A stretch of DNA of 64,000 nucleotides from NCBI RefSeq assembly GCF_030160835.1, contig NZ_BSPC01000011.1:175737-239736 (forward strand), given 5' to 3'. The stretch's first letter is position 1. Each line of letters starts with the position of its first letter. The stretch is from Labrys miyagiensis. GTDB taxonomy: Bacteria; Pseudomonadota; Alphaproteobacteria; Rhizobiales; Labraceae. This document shows positions 53,160-61,249 of this stretch, one piece after another. The translations under genes and the position numbers were made by a program. The notes under the pieces are model-generated. The model saw nothing but the letters and a program-made list of their open reading frames with translations, was not told the origin of the DNA and made no database searches.

Positions 53160-54080
53160 ATGTTGAAGCATTTTCTCGATCTTTCGGAGATTTCCGCACC
53201 GGAACTGCGGACCGTTCTCGACCTCGCCGCTTCGATCAAGTCCCAGCGCGTCAAGGGCGCGGTGGCGGTCGAGCGCCCGCTCACCGGCAAGGTATTGGCC
53301 ATGGTGTTCGAGCAGCCCTCGACCCGCACGCGCGTCTCCTTCGATGTCGGCATGCGCGAGCTCGGCGGCGAGACGCTGATGCTCACCGGCGCTGAAATGC
53401 AGCTCGGCCGTGGCGAAACCATCGCCGACACGGCCCGAGTGCTCTCGCGCTATGTCGATGCGGTGATGATCCGCATGCTCGACCATGCCGCCGTGCGCGA
53501 GCTCGCGGCCAATGCCTCGATCCCGGTCATCAACGGCCTGACAAAGCTGTCCCATCCCTGCCAGATCATGGCCGACGTCCTCACCTATGAGGAGCATCGC
53601 GGCCCGATCAAGGGCAAGACGGTGACCTGGACAGGCGATGCCAACAATGTGCTGGCTTCCTGGATCGAGGCTGCCCAGCGCTTCGACTTCACCATGCGCG
53701 TGGCCGCGCCGGGCGAGCTCACGGTACGCCAGGAGCTGGTCGACTGGATGAAAGCCAATCGCGGGCGTCTCGAGATCAGCACCGATCCCTTCGAGATGGC
53801 CGATGGCGCCGACTGCATCGTCACCGATTGCTGGGTGTCGATGGGCGACAAGGAAGGCCACCGCCACAATCTTCTCAAACCCTACCAGGTCAACGCCAAG
53901 CTGATGGCGGCCGCCAAGCCGGATGCCCTGTTCATGCACTGCCTGCCCGCCCACCGCGGCGAGGAAGTCACGGACGAGGTGATCGACGGGCCGCAATCGG
54001 TGGTGTTCGACGAGGCCGAGAACCGCCTGCATGCCCAGAAGGGCGTGCTCGCCTGGTGCTTCGGACAGGCTGCTGCATGA
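53160..54080 (+). CDS. argF: ornithine carbamoyltransferase
   Basis: A 306-residue transcarbamylase. The carbamoyl phosphate motif STRTR is at 54-58, [10 protein letters not shown] follows in the middle, and the ornithine-binding [13 protein letters not shown] is near the C-terminus. It makes citrulline from ornithine and carbamoyl phosphate. The gene lies between argD and hslO; its TGA stop overlaps the hslO start (ATGA at 54077-54080), showing translational coupling. Confidence 0.97.
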   Translation: MLKHFLDLSEISAPELRTVLDLAASIKSQRVKGAVAVERPLTGKVLAMVFEQPSTRTRVSFDVGMRELGGETLMLTGAEMQLGRGETIADTARVLSRYVDAVMIRMLDHAAVRELAANASIPVINGLTKLSHPCQIMADVLTYEEHRGPIKGKTVTWTGDANNVLASWIEAAQRFDFTMRVAAPGELTVRQELVDWMKANRGRLEISTDPFEMADGADCIVTDCWVSMGDKEGHRHNLLKPYQVNAKLMAAAKPDALFMHCLPAHRGEEVTDEVIDGPQSVVFDEAENRLHAQKGVLAWCFGQAAA

Positions 54081-55063
54081 CAGACTCTCACTTGATGGGG
54101 GATGACCACATCCTCCCGTTCCAGGCCGAAGGCCTGGATGTACGCGGCCGTGTCGTGCGGCTCGGCCCTGCCATCGATACCATCCTGCGCCGGCACGATT
54201 ATCCGGCGCCGGTTTCGCGCGCCCTCGGCGAAGCGACGGCGCTGACCCTGATGCTCGGCACCACGCTGAAGTTCGACGGCCGCTTCATCCTGCAGACCCG
54301 CACCGATGGGCCCGTGCGCATGCTGGTCGTCGACTTCCAGGCGCCGGACCGCGTGCGAGCCTGCGCGACCTTCGACAAGGACGCCGTGGCCGAGGCGATT
54401 GCCGCCGGCAAGACCAGCACCATCGACCTGCTTGGCCAGGGGCACCTCGCCATGACCATCGACCAGGGGCCGGAGATGGCGCGCTACCAGGGCATCGTCG
54501 CCCTGGAGGGCGAGAGCCTGGAGGCGGCGGCGGACCAATATTTCCGCCAGTCCGAACAGATCCCGACCCGCGTGCGCCTGGCGGTTGCCGAGAATTATGT
54601 CGCGGGCGAGGGCCAGAGCTGGCGCGCCGGCGGCATGATGATCCAGTTCCTGCCCACCTCGCCCGAGCGCATGCGCATGGCCGATCTGCCGCCCGGCGAC
54701 GCGCCGGAGGGAGCCGAGATCCTGGAGCAGCGCGAGCACGACCTGGAAGATGATTCCTGGGTCGAGGCCAAGCTGCTGATGGGCACGGTGGAGGATCATG
54801 AGCTGACCGATCCGAACGTGCCGGCCGAGGAGCTGCTCTACCGCCTGTTCCACGAGCGCGGCGCCCGCGTGTTCGAGAGCTCGCCCGTGGTCGAGAAGTG
54901 CCGCTGCTCGCGCGAGGCCGTGACGGGCATGCTGCGCAATTTCTCGCAGCAGGACCGGCGCGACATGGTGGCCGACGATGGTTCCATCGTCGTCACCTGC
55001 GAGTTCTGCAACACCCGCTACGCCTTCGACAAGGCGGAGACGGAAGAGCTGGTGAACGCGTAA
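54077..55063 (+). CDS. hslO: redox-regulated chaperone Hsp33
   Basis: A 328-residue Hsp33. The C-terminal zinc switch has Cys275 and Cys277 (CRCSR) and Cys308 and Cys311 (CEFCNTRY), the CxC...CxxC pattern that releases zinc and activates the chaperone upon oxidation. The N-terminal part contains [20 protein letters not shown]. Placement directly after argF is a common arrangement in Hyphomicrobiales. The overlap with argF suggests that oxidative-stress defence is cotranscribed with arginine synthesis. Confidence 0.96.
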   Translation: MTDSHLMGDDHILPFQAEGLDVRGRVVRLGPAIDTILRRHDYPAPVSRALGEATALTLMLGTTLKFDGRFILQTRTDGPVRMLVVDFQAPDRVRACATFDKDAVAEAIAAGKTSTIDLLGQGHLAMTIDQGPEMARYQGIVALEGESLEAAADQYFRQSEQIPTRVRLAVAENYVAGEGQSWRAGGMMIQFLPTSPERMRMADLPPGDAPEGAEILEQREHDLEDDSWVEAKLLMGTVEDHELTDPNVPAEELLYRLFHERGARVFESSPVVEKCRCSREAVTGMLRNFSQQDRRDMVADDGSIVVTCEFCNTRYAFDKAETEELVNA

Positions 55064-55072
55064 AACCTGGCC

Positions 55073-55156
55073 CCGGGTGCACGGGCATCCTGCCCGTTCT
55101 TGGAAACGGGACGCTTTACGACAGAGGAAGGACGGGCAAGATGCCCGTGCACCCGG
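55073..55156. repeat. nested palindromic intergenic repeat, copy D
   Basis: Arms 55073-55101 and 55128-55156 are reverse complements with two mismatches over 29 bases; the left arm equals that of copy B. It fills nearly the whole gap between hslO and argE and could attenuate or separate argE from the upstream transcript. Confidence 0.88.
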
Positions 55157-55164
55157 AAAGAATC

Positions 55165-56328
55165 ATGTCCGCGCCCCGCTACACCCCCGTCGAACTCACC
55201 GCCAAGCTCGTCGCCTTCGACAGCATCAGTTCCCGCTCCAACCTCGCGCTGATCGATTTCATCGCCGACTATCTCGCCGCCCATGGCGTCGAGGCTATCC
55301 GTCTGCCCAACCCGGCCGGCGACAAGGCGGCGCTCTTCGCCACCATCGGCCCGGTGGACAAGCCCGGCGTCGTGCTCTCCGGGCATGTCGATGTCGTGCC
55401 GGTGGAAGGACAGGCCTGGAGTTCGTCGCCCTTCGAGGCGCGGCTTGCCGACGACAGGCTCTATGGCCGCGGCACCTGCGACATGAAGGGCTTCGTCGCC
55501 ACCGCCCTGGCGCTGGTGCCGGAGTTCCTGACGATGGGCCTGAAGGAGCCGATCCATCTCGCCATCTCCTATGACGAGGAGATCAACTGTCTCGGCAGCC
55601 TCGACATGATCCGCCGCTTCGGCACGGAGATGCCGCTGCCGCGCGCCTGCATCGTCGGCGAGCCGACCTTGATGGAGGTGGTGGATGCGCAGAAGTCCCT
55701 CTCGGGCTACGTCACCCTAGTGACGGGCCGGCCGGCCCATTCGGCCATGCCGGCGCTCGGCGCCAATGCCCTGCATGCGGCGGCGCGCATCATCGTCCAT
55801 CTCGACGACATCGCCGACGAGTTGAGGGCGGCGGGCGATGGCTCCGGCCGTTTCGATCCCGCCTATTCCACCGTGCAGGCGGGCCTCCTCACCGCCGGCA
55901 CGGCCATCAACATCGTGCCGGACGAAGCGCGCATCGTCTGGGAATGCCGCGGCCTGCCGTCCCTGCCGGTGGCCTTCGTGCCCGACCGCATCCGCGCCTT
56001 CAGCCGGGAAGTGGTGCTGCCGCGCCTGAGGCAGAATGCCCCCGAGGCCGATATCGTCACCATGCAGGACGTCTCCGTGCCGCCTCTGGCGCCGGATCCC
56101 GGTTCGCAGGCCGAGACCCTCGCCCTCTATCTTGCCGGACGCAACGGCACGCAGGCCGTGTCCTACGGCACCGAGGCCGGACATTTCCAGCTCGCCGGCG
56201 TACCCACCGTGATCTGCGGCCCCGGTTCGATCAAGCAGGCGCATGGCGCCGATGAATGGATGGCGCTGTCGGAATTCGAGGCCTGCGCCGGCTTCCTCCG
56301 GCGCCTCGCCGCAACCCTGGCCGATTGA
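55165..56328 (+). CDS. argE: acetylornithine deacetylase
   Basis: A 387-residue M20-family metallohydrolase. Metal ligands and catalytic residues are visible in SGHVDVVPVEGQAW, GRGTCDMKGFVA and SYDEEINCLGS, and the final ligand in YGTEAGHFQLAG. The lid/dimerisation domain starts near GRPAHSAMPALGANA. It hydrolyses N-acetylornithine to ornithine, linking argD with argF. ATG 55165 is eight bases after palindrome copy D; no strong ribosome site beyond GGAAAG is seen. Confidence 0.93.
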   Translation: MSAPRYTPVELTAKLVAFDSISSRSNLALIDFIADYLAAHGVEAIRLPNPAGDKAALFATIGPVDKPGVVLSGHVDVVPVEGQAWSSSPFEARLADDRLYGRGTCDMKGFVATALALVPEFLTMGLKEPIHLAISYDEEINCLGSLDMIRRFGTEMPLPRACIVGEPTLMEVVDAQKSLSGYVTLVTGRPAHSAMPALGANALHAAARIIVHLDDIADELRAAGDGSGRFDPAYSTVQAGLLTAGTAINIVPDEARIVWECRGLPSLPVAFVPDRIRAFSREVVLPRLRQNAPEADIVTMQDVSVPPLAPDPGSQAETLALYLAGRNGTQAVSYGTEAGHFQLAGVPTVICGPGSIKQAHGADEWMALSEFEACAGFLRRLAATLAD

Positions 56329-56335
56329 GGCGGCG

Positions 56336-56935
56336 ATGTTCTACGAACCCCGCAAGGGCGACCACGGCCTGCCGCATGATCCGTTCAAGGCCCTGGTGGC
56401 GCCGCGTCCGATCGGCTGGATCACCACGCAGTCGGCTGCAGGGGCGATCAATCTCGCGCCCTTTTCCTTCTTCAATGCCTTCCAGGCCCGCCCGCATCTG
56501 GTGGGCTTTGCCGCCGATGGCCGCAAGGACAGCGTTGTTTTCGCCGAGGAAACGAAGGAGTTCGTCTGCAACCTCGTCACCGAGGACCTCATGCACGACA
56601 TGAACGCCACCTCGGCTCATCTGCCGCGCGGGCAGAGCGAGATGGAGCATGCGCGCATCGAGGCGGCGCCCTCGCGCCTCGTCAAGCCGCCACGCGTCGC
56701 CAAGGCGGCGGCTGCGCTGGAATGCCGGTGGACCCAGACCATCCACCTCGTCGACGCCGAGGGCCAGCCGAGCGATGCCTGGCTCGTCTGCGGCGAGGTG
56801 GTGGGCATCTATGTTGACGACCGTTTCATCAAGGACGGTAGGGTGGACACGGCGGCTCTGCGCATCGTCTCGCGGCTCGGCTACAAGGATTATGCTGTGG
56901 TGGAAAGGACTTTTGAGCTGACTCGTCCGGAATGA
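56336..56935 (+). CDS. flavin reductase-like FMN-binding protein
   Basis: A 199-residue split-barrel flavoprotein. The N-terminal part [20 protein letters not shown], followed by [11 protein letters not shown], and [20 protein letters not shown] are typical of the flavin reductase/FMN-binding domain family. It likely binds FMN and reduces flavin or an unknown substrate with NAD(P)H. It starts seven bases after the argE stop, so it may be cotranscribed. Confidence 0.88.
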   Translation: MFYEPRKGDHGLPHDPFKALVAPRPIGWITTQSAAGAINLAPFSFFNAFQARPHLVGFAADGRKDSVVFAEETKEFVCNLVTEDLMHDMNATSAHLPRGQSEMEHARIEAAPSRLVKPPRVAKAAAALECRWTQTIHLVDAEGQPSDAWLVCGEVVGIYVDDRFIKDGRVDTAALRIVSRLGYKDYAVVERTFELTRPE

Positions 56936-56975
56936 TTGGGTTAGCATGCCTCCTTACTCTGCGAGCGGAGGTTTC

Positions 56976-57401
56976 ATGCTTAAGGAATTCAAGGATTTTG
57001 CCCTCAAGGGCAATGTTGTCGATCTGGCCATTGCGGTGATCATCGGCGCCGCTTTCGGAAAAATCGTCGATTCGCTCGTGACCGATCTGATTATGCCGAT
57101 CTTCGGCGCGATCGGCGGACTCGACTTCTCGAATTACTATATTCAGCTGACGAACCGCGCCGCGGTCAATGCGGGAACCCCGCTCGCTGACGCCAAGAAG
57201 GCCGGCGCCGTGTTTGCTTATGGCAATTTCGTCACCGTGGCCGTCAACTTCATTATCATCGCTTTCGTGCTGTTCCTCGCAATCAAGGCCATCAACACCT
57301 TCAAGCGCAAGCAACCCGCGCCGCCGCCCGAGCCCACCGTTCCGCCAGCGGATGTACAGTTGCTGACCGAAATTCGCGATCTGTTGGCTGCCAAGCGCTG
57401 A
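56976..57401 (+). CDS. mscL: large-conductance mechanosensitive channel
   Basis: A 141-residue MscL. The N-terminal helix and TM1 read [20 protein letters not shown], followed by [22 protein letters not shown]2 is [20 protein letters not shown]. The C-terminal [17 protein letters not shown] forms the cytoplasmic bundle. The pentameric channel opens on sudden osmotic downshift. GGAGG lies five bases upstream of ATG 56976, which is better than the in-frame ATG at 56946. Confidence 0.97.
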   Translation: MLKEFKDFALKGNVVDLAIAVIIGAAFGKIVDSLVTDLIMPIFGAIGGLDFSNYYIQLTNRAAVNAGTPLADAKKAGAVFAYGNFVTVAVNFIIIAFVLFLAIKAINTFKRKQPAPPPEPTVPPADVQLLTEIRDLLAAKR

Positions 57402-57900
57402 GCCGCTGGGTAGAGATCGGAGCGCTTCCTCAGCCGGACAAGAAAGGCGCAAGTCATTCGGCTGGGCGAGATGGGCCGTATGAGAAGTATGCGCGCCGTC
57501 AAAGTCCCCTCGCCCCGTTCTTACGGGGAGAGGATTGAGGTGAGGGGCCGCACAGAGCTCAGAGATTAGCGTTCTAGCGGGTGAAAATCCGAGCGATGCA
57601 CTTCGTCTCATCGTGCATGCTTGATCTATTTAAGAAAATAATCCTGCCAAGGTCGCGCCGCCCCTCACCTCTATCCTCTCCCCGTAAACGGGGCGAGGGG
57701 GCGCAAGCGGCGCGCTTTTTTCTCATGCGGCTCATCTCGCGCAACCGTAAGCGTAATCCGTCCAGCATTGGAGCGTATGAATCCGACAGGGGCGCGCTGG
57801 CTGGGCATTCGCCTCGTCTATCGATCTCATTCCAAGATTTGGTTTTCGGCGCGCCCGAGGATGCCCTATGGTGAAGTCTTGATTTCACAAGGACATCGCC
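57402..57900. other. intergenic region holding a long palindrome
   Basis: About 500 bases without a credible gene. Most of it is the palindromic repeat at 57506-57700; the promoter of the aminotransferase gene should lie after it. Confidence 0.6.
57506..57700. repeat. long palindromic repeat (CCCCTCGCCCCG type), copy 2
   Basis: Arms 57506-57548 and 57660-57700 match those of copy 1 (22001-22144), with small differences including a loss of four bases in the right arm's inner hairpin. The central 110 bases are unrelated to copy 1. Confidence 0.85.
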
Positions 57901-59100
57901 GTGACTGCCGCTGCCGAGAAGCTTTCGCCCGCCCCCTCCTTTCTCGACGGATTGCGGCCGGAGGCGCTGGGGGCGCCGGAGAGCGGCATCGTCGAGGTGA
58001 TGAATTACGGGCGGCTGCGCGAAGGCCTGATCCCGCTCTGGGCCGGGGAGGGGGACGTTCCCACGCCCACCTTCATCGCCGAAGCAGCGACGCGTTCGCT
58101 CGCCGCCGGCGAGACCTTCTACACCTGGCAGCGCGGCATCCCCGATTTGCGCGAGGCGCTTGCGCGCTACCACACCAACCTCTTCGGCCAACCTTTTTCG
58201 GCTGAACGCTTCTTCGTCACCCAGTCGGGCATGCATGCCATCCAGACCGTGGTCCGCATCATCGCCGGCGCCGGCGACGAGGTGATCGTGCCGACGCCGG
58301 CCTGGCCGAACTGCGCCGCGGCCCTCGGGGTTGCCGGCGCCAAGCCGGTGATGGTGCCGCAAATCTTCACCGAGGAAGGCTGGAAGCTCGACTATCAGCG
58401 CCTCAGCGACGCCATCACGCCTCGCACCCGCGGCATCTTCATCAACTCGCCCTCCAACCCGACGGGCTGGGTCGCCACGCCAGAGGATCTGGCCTTCGTG
58501 CTCGACCTCTCGCGCAAGCACGGGCTGTGGATCTTCGCCGATGAGATCTACACCCGCTTCTATTATGCCGGCGCGCGCGCGCCCTCCTTCCGCGATATCC
58601 GCACGCCGGAGGACCGCATCATCTTCACCGACACCTTCTCCAAGAACTGGGCGATGACCGGCTGGCGCATGGGCTGGATCGAGGCGCCGCCCGAAATCGG
58701 GCAGGTGATCGAGAATCTCCTGCAATATTCGACTTCCGGCATCGCCGCCTTCCTGCAACGGGCCGGCGTGGCGGCGCTCGAACGAGGCGAGAGCTTCGTG
58801 CAGCACCAGATCGCCCGCGCCCGCCAGGGCCGCGACATCGTGGTCAAGGGCCTGGGCAACACCGGCAAGGTGCGCTTTGCGCCGGCGAACGGGGCCTTCT
58901 ACCTGTTCTTCGCGGTGGAAGGGAAACCAGACGTCCGCCGCCTCGGCCTCGAGATCGTCGACCAGGCCAATGTGGGCCTTGCGCCCGGCACGGCCTTCGG
59001 CGCCGGTGGGGAGGGCTTCATGCGCCTGTGCTACCTGCGCAGCCCAGAGCAGCTGCGTGTAGCGACACAGCGTCTGGTGGACTGGCTGGAGCGGATTTAA
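57901..59100 (+). CDS. class I/II PLP-dependent aminotransferase
   Basis: A 399-residue fold-type I aminotransferase. Motifs: LIPLWAGEGDVPTPTFIAEA near the N-terminus, INSPSNPTGWVATPEDLAFV, and the PLP lysine in FTDTFSKNWAMTGWRMGW. The C-terminal Arg that binds the substrate carboxylate is in GFMRLCYLRSP. It resembles aspartate/aromatic aminotransferase-like enzymes; substrate unclear. The GTG start has AAGGA seven bases upstream. Confidence 0.88.
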   Translation: MTAAAEKLSPAPSFLDGLRPEALGAPESGIVEVMNYGRLREGLIPLWAGEGDVPTPTFIAEAATRSLAAGETFYTWQRGIPDLREALARYHTNLFGQPFSAERFFVTQSGMHAIQTVVRIIAGAGDEVIVPTPAWPNCAAALGVAGAKPVMVPQIFTEEGWKLDYQRLSDAITPRTRGIFINSPSNPTGWVATPEDLAFVLDLSRKHGLWIFADEIYTRFYYAGARAPSFRDIRTPEDRIIFTDTFSKNWAMTGWRMGWIEAPPEIGQVIENLLQYSTSGIAAFLQRAGVAALERGESFVQHQIARARQGRDIVVKGLGNTGKVRFAPANGAFYLFFAVEGKPDVRRLGLEIVDQANVGLAPGTAFGAGGEGFMRLCYLRSPEQLRVATQRLVDWLERI

Positions 59101-59178
59101 TTGGGGGCGGGTCTTCAGACCCGGCTCTTCACTTGGCGCGCGTGTCGGTTCAGGCGGGCCTGAAGACCCGCCCCCCAA
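59101..59178. repeat. nested palindromic intergenic repeat, copy E
   Basis: The left arm starts at 59101 (TTGGGGGCGGGTCTTCAGAC) and the right arm ends at 59178, with one mismatch and one inserted base. It fills exactly the gap between the stop codons of two convergent genes, so it is probably a bidirectional terminator. Confidence 0.85.
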
Positions 59179-60405
59179 TCACGGCGTCGCCCCCAGCCGC
59201 GACAGCCCGCCCTTGGCCGGCTTGCTGCCGGGGTCGAGCTCCAGCGCCTTGGAGAAATCGGCGATGGCATTGTCGCGGTCGCCCTTGGCTTCCTGCACCT
59301 GGGCGCGGGTGACGAAATAATCGGGCACGGTGGCGTCGGCCGCGATGGCGGCATTGGCATCGGCCAGGGCTTCATCATAGCGGTCGGCGGCGAGATAGGT
59401 CAGCGACCGCTCCTCCAGCGTGTCGCCTTCGCCGCTCTTCAGCGACAGGGCCTTGGTGAGGTCGGCCAGCGAATTGTCGTAGTCGCCAAGCTCCCGCCAG
59501 GCGATGCCGCGAGAGACATAGGCCTGGTCGCTCGACGGCATTTCGCGGATCGTCTCGTCATAATCGGCCATCGCCTCGTCATAGCGGTGGAGCGAGGCGA
59601 AAAGTTGCCCGCGCTCGAGCCGGGCGGCGGGAAAATCCGTATCGAGGGCGAGGGCCTTGGTGTAGTCGGCGACCGCCGCCTCCGTATCGCCGAGCTGCCA
59701 TTCCACATAGCCGCGGCTGAAATAGCCGGAGTCGAAATCGGGATCGAGGTCGAGCGCCTTCTGCAGGTCTTCCAGGGCGCGCTGATAGTCCTTCAGCTCG
59801 ATCAGCGAGCGGGCCCGGCCGTAGAGGGCGTTCTTGTAGGTCTTGTCGATGCGGATGGCCTGCGTGTAGTCGTCGATGGCCTCCATATGCTCCTCGAGGG
59901 CGCGATGGCCGTCGCCACGGCCCTTCCAGGCCTCCTCGTCGCGGGCATTGAGGGCGATCGCCGCGTCGAAATCGGTGATGGCGTCCTGGTTGCGGTCGAA
60001 TTGCAGCAGGGCAAAGCCGCGATTGACCAGGGGCAGGGAGGAGCGGCGGTCGAGCGCGATCACGCTCGCATAGTCGGCCAGCGCCGCATCGGCATGGCCG
60101 AGGCGCGCCTGAGCATCAGCCCGGGCGGTGAGGCTCGAGCCATCCTTGGGACGCAGGTCCAGCGCGGCGCTGAAATCGTCGATTGCCTTGTTGTCGTCGC
60201 CGGTCTCGGCAAAAGCCTGGCCGCGCCGGAAATAGACAAGGGCCTTGGTCGACTTCGCCATCGGCCGGTCGAGAAGCTGGGTGCAGGCGGGAATGCGCTG
60301 CTCGGCGGCACCTTTCGAACAGTCGCGGTCAGCGCTGTCGGCAAGAGCGGGCGTCGCCGCCGCAAGGGCGAGCAGGACAAGGCAGGGGCGTAGAAAGGCG
60401 ATCAT
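59179..60405 (-). CDS. periplasmic tetratricopeptide-repeat protein
   Basis: A 408-residue protein with a signal peptide (LVLLALAAATPALADSADRD) and about ten TPR units of 34 residues (for example YFRRGQAFAETGDDNKAIDD, FSRGYVEWQLGDTEAAVADY). A pair of cysteines near the mature N-terminus (DRDCSKGAAEQRIPACTQLL) could form a disulfide. It should be a periplasmic scaffold; no partner is indicated. The gene is convergent with the aminotransferase gene. Confidence 0.9.
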   Translation of the reverse strand: MIAFLRPCLVLLALAAATPALADSADRDCSKGAAEQRIPACTQLLDRPMAKSTKALVYFRRGQAFAETGDDNKAIDDFSAALDLRPKDGSSLTARADAQARLGHADAALADYASVIALDRRSSLPLVNRGFALLQFDRNQDAITDFDAAIALNARDEEAWKGRGDGHRALEEHMEAIDDYTQAIRIDKTYKNALYGRARSLIELKDYQRALEDLQKALDLDPDFDSGYFSRGYVEWQLGDTEAAVADYTKALALDTDFPAARLERGQLFASLHRYDEAMADYDETIREMPSSDQAYVSRGIAWRELGDYDNSLADLTKALSLKSGEGDTLEERSLTYLAADRYDEALADANAAIAADATVPDYFVTRAQVQEAKGDRDNAIADFSKALELDPGSKPAKGGLSRLGATP

Positions 60406-60681
60406 TCCAAAGGCAAGTCCACAGGCAGGTCAGCCATCCATAGAACATGCCGTGCCAGCAAGGAATGGCAGAACTGTGTTTTCGTGGATCATCCCCGCAC
60501 CCTTGTGGATTTCGATAAACATGTGATATCGATTTGGCGTCGATTTGGCCGGACGACTGGGCCGGTACGTCTTTGCTTAGCTGGGCGTACGTTCAGGACA
60601 CCTCCCCAAATTTCGCAGAACCGGGCGATGCACGGTTAGCCGTGGGTCGTCCATGCTTTGGAACGAAGTGAAGGACTATCT

Positions 60682-60891
60682 ATGAGCACGGGAACCGTAA
60701 AATGGTTCAACACCCAGAAGGGTTACGGCTTCATTCAGCCGGATGACGGTGGCCGCGACGTGTTCGTGCACATCACCGCTGTTGAACGTGCCGGCTTGCC
60801 GGAACTGCGGGAAGGCCAGAAGATCGGCTACGAGATCCTGACCGACCGCAAGACGGGCAAGGCTGCCGCGGGTAATCTCAAGCCCGTCTGA
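60682..60891 (+). CDS. cold-shock domain protein (CspA family)
   Basis: A 69-residue single cold-shock domain. The RNA-binding motifs KGYGFI (RNP1) and VFVHI (RNP2) are intact. It binds single-stranded RNA/DNA and prevents secondary structure. ATG 60682 follows GAAGTGAAGGA; the in-frame ATG at 60658 would add eight residues that are not family-like. A 3' untranslated part of about 120 bases leads to a strong terminator. A long untranslated leader, common in csp genes, is possible in the 276-base upstream gap. Confidence 0.95.
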   Translation: MSTGTVKWFNTQKGYGFIQPDDGGRDVFVHITAVERAGLPELREGQKIGYEILTDRKTGKAAAGNLKPV

Positions 60892-61249
60892 GCCATACGA
60901 GAATCTTCAGGCGGAAGGGACTACCGGTTCGCGTGAAGGGGGAATAGACCATAACAATGAAAGAGGGATACACCGGCCGAAGGCCAGGAAAGTCTCTCGA
61001 CAAACATTCAGAGGCGCGCTTTGGCGCGTCTTTTTTATGGGCGCTGCCCCTTGCCGATTGCCTTCCAGTGAGCGGCGCACGATGCCGGCGCCCGCCAAGC
61101 CTCACAAAAAGCTGAACAACCTTACAATTTGATCATTTGCGGCTGCGAAAGCCCCGTGACAGGGTTGTATTAACCTAAATTCTCCATGTTCGAAGGCGAT
61201 TGGCTAAAAAGCCGTTGTCCGGCACGACCCCTCCCGAAAGGCCGTCTCC
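60892..61249. other. 3' region of the cold-shock gene and upstream region of the ABC gene
   Basis: The 358 bases contain the terminator at 61012-61036; the part after it (about 61040-61249), which becomes AT-richer, should contain the promoter of the ABC transporter gene. No gene is seen. Confidence 0.5.
61012..61036 (+). terminator. intrinsic terminator of the cold-shock gene
   Basis: An 8-pair stem with one G-U (AGGCGCGC with GCGCGTCT) and a TTTG loop is followed by TTTTTT. It is about 120 bases after the cold-shock stop codon. Confidence 0.85.
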
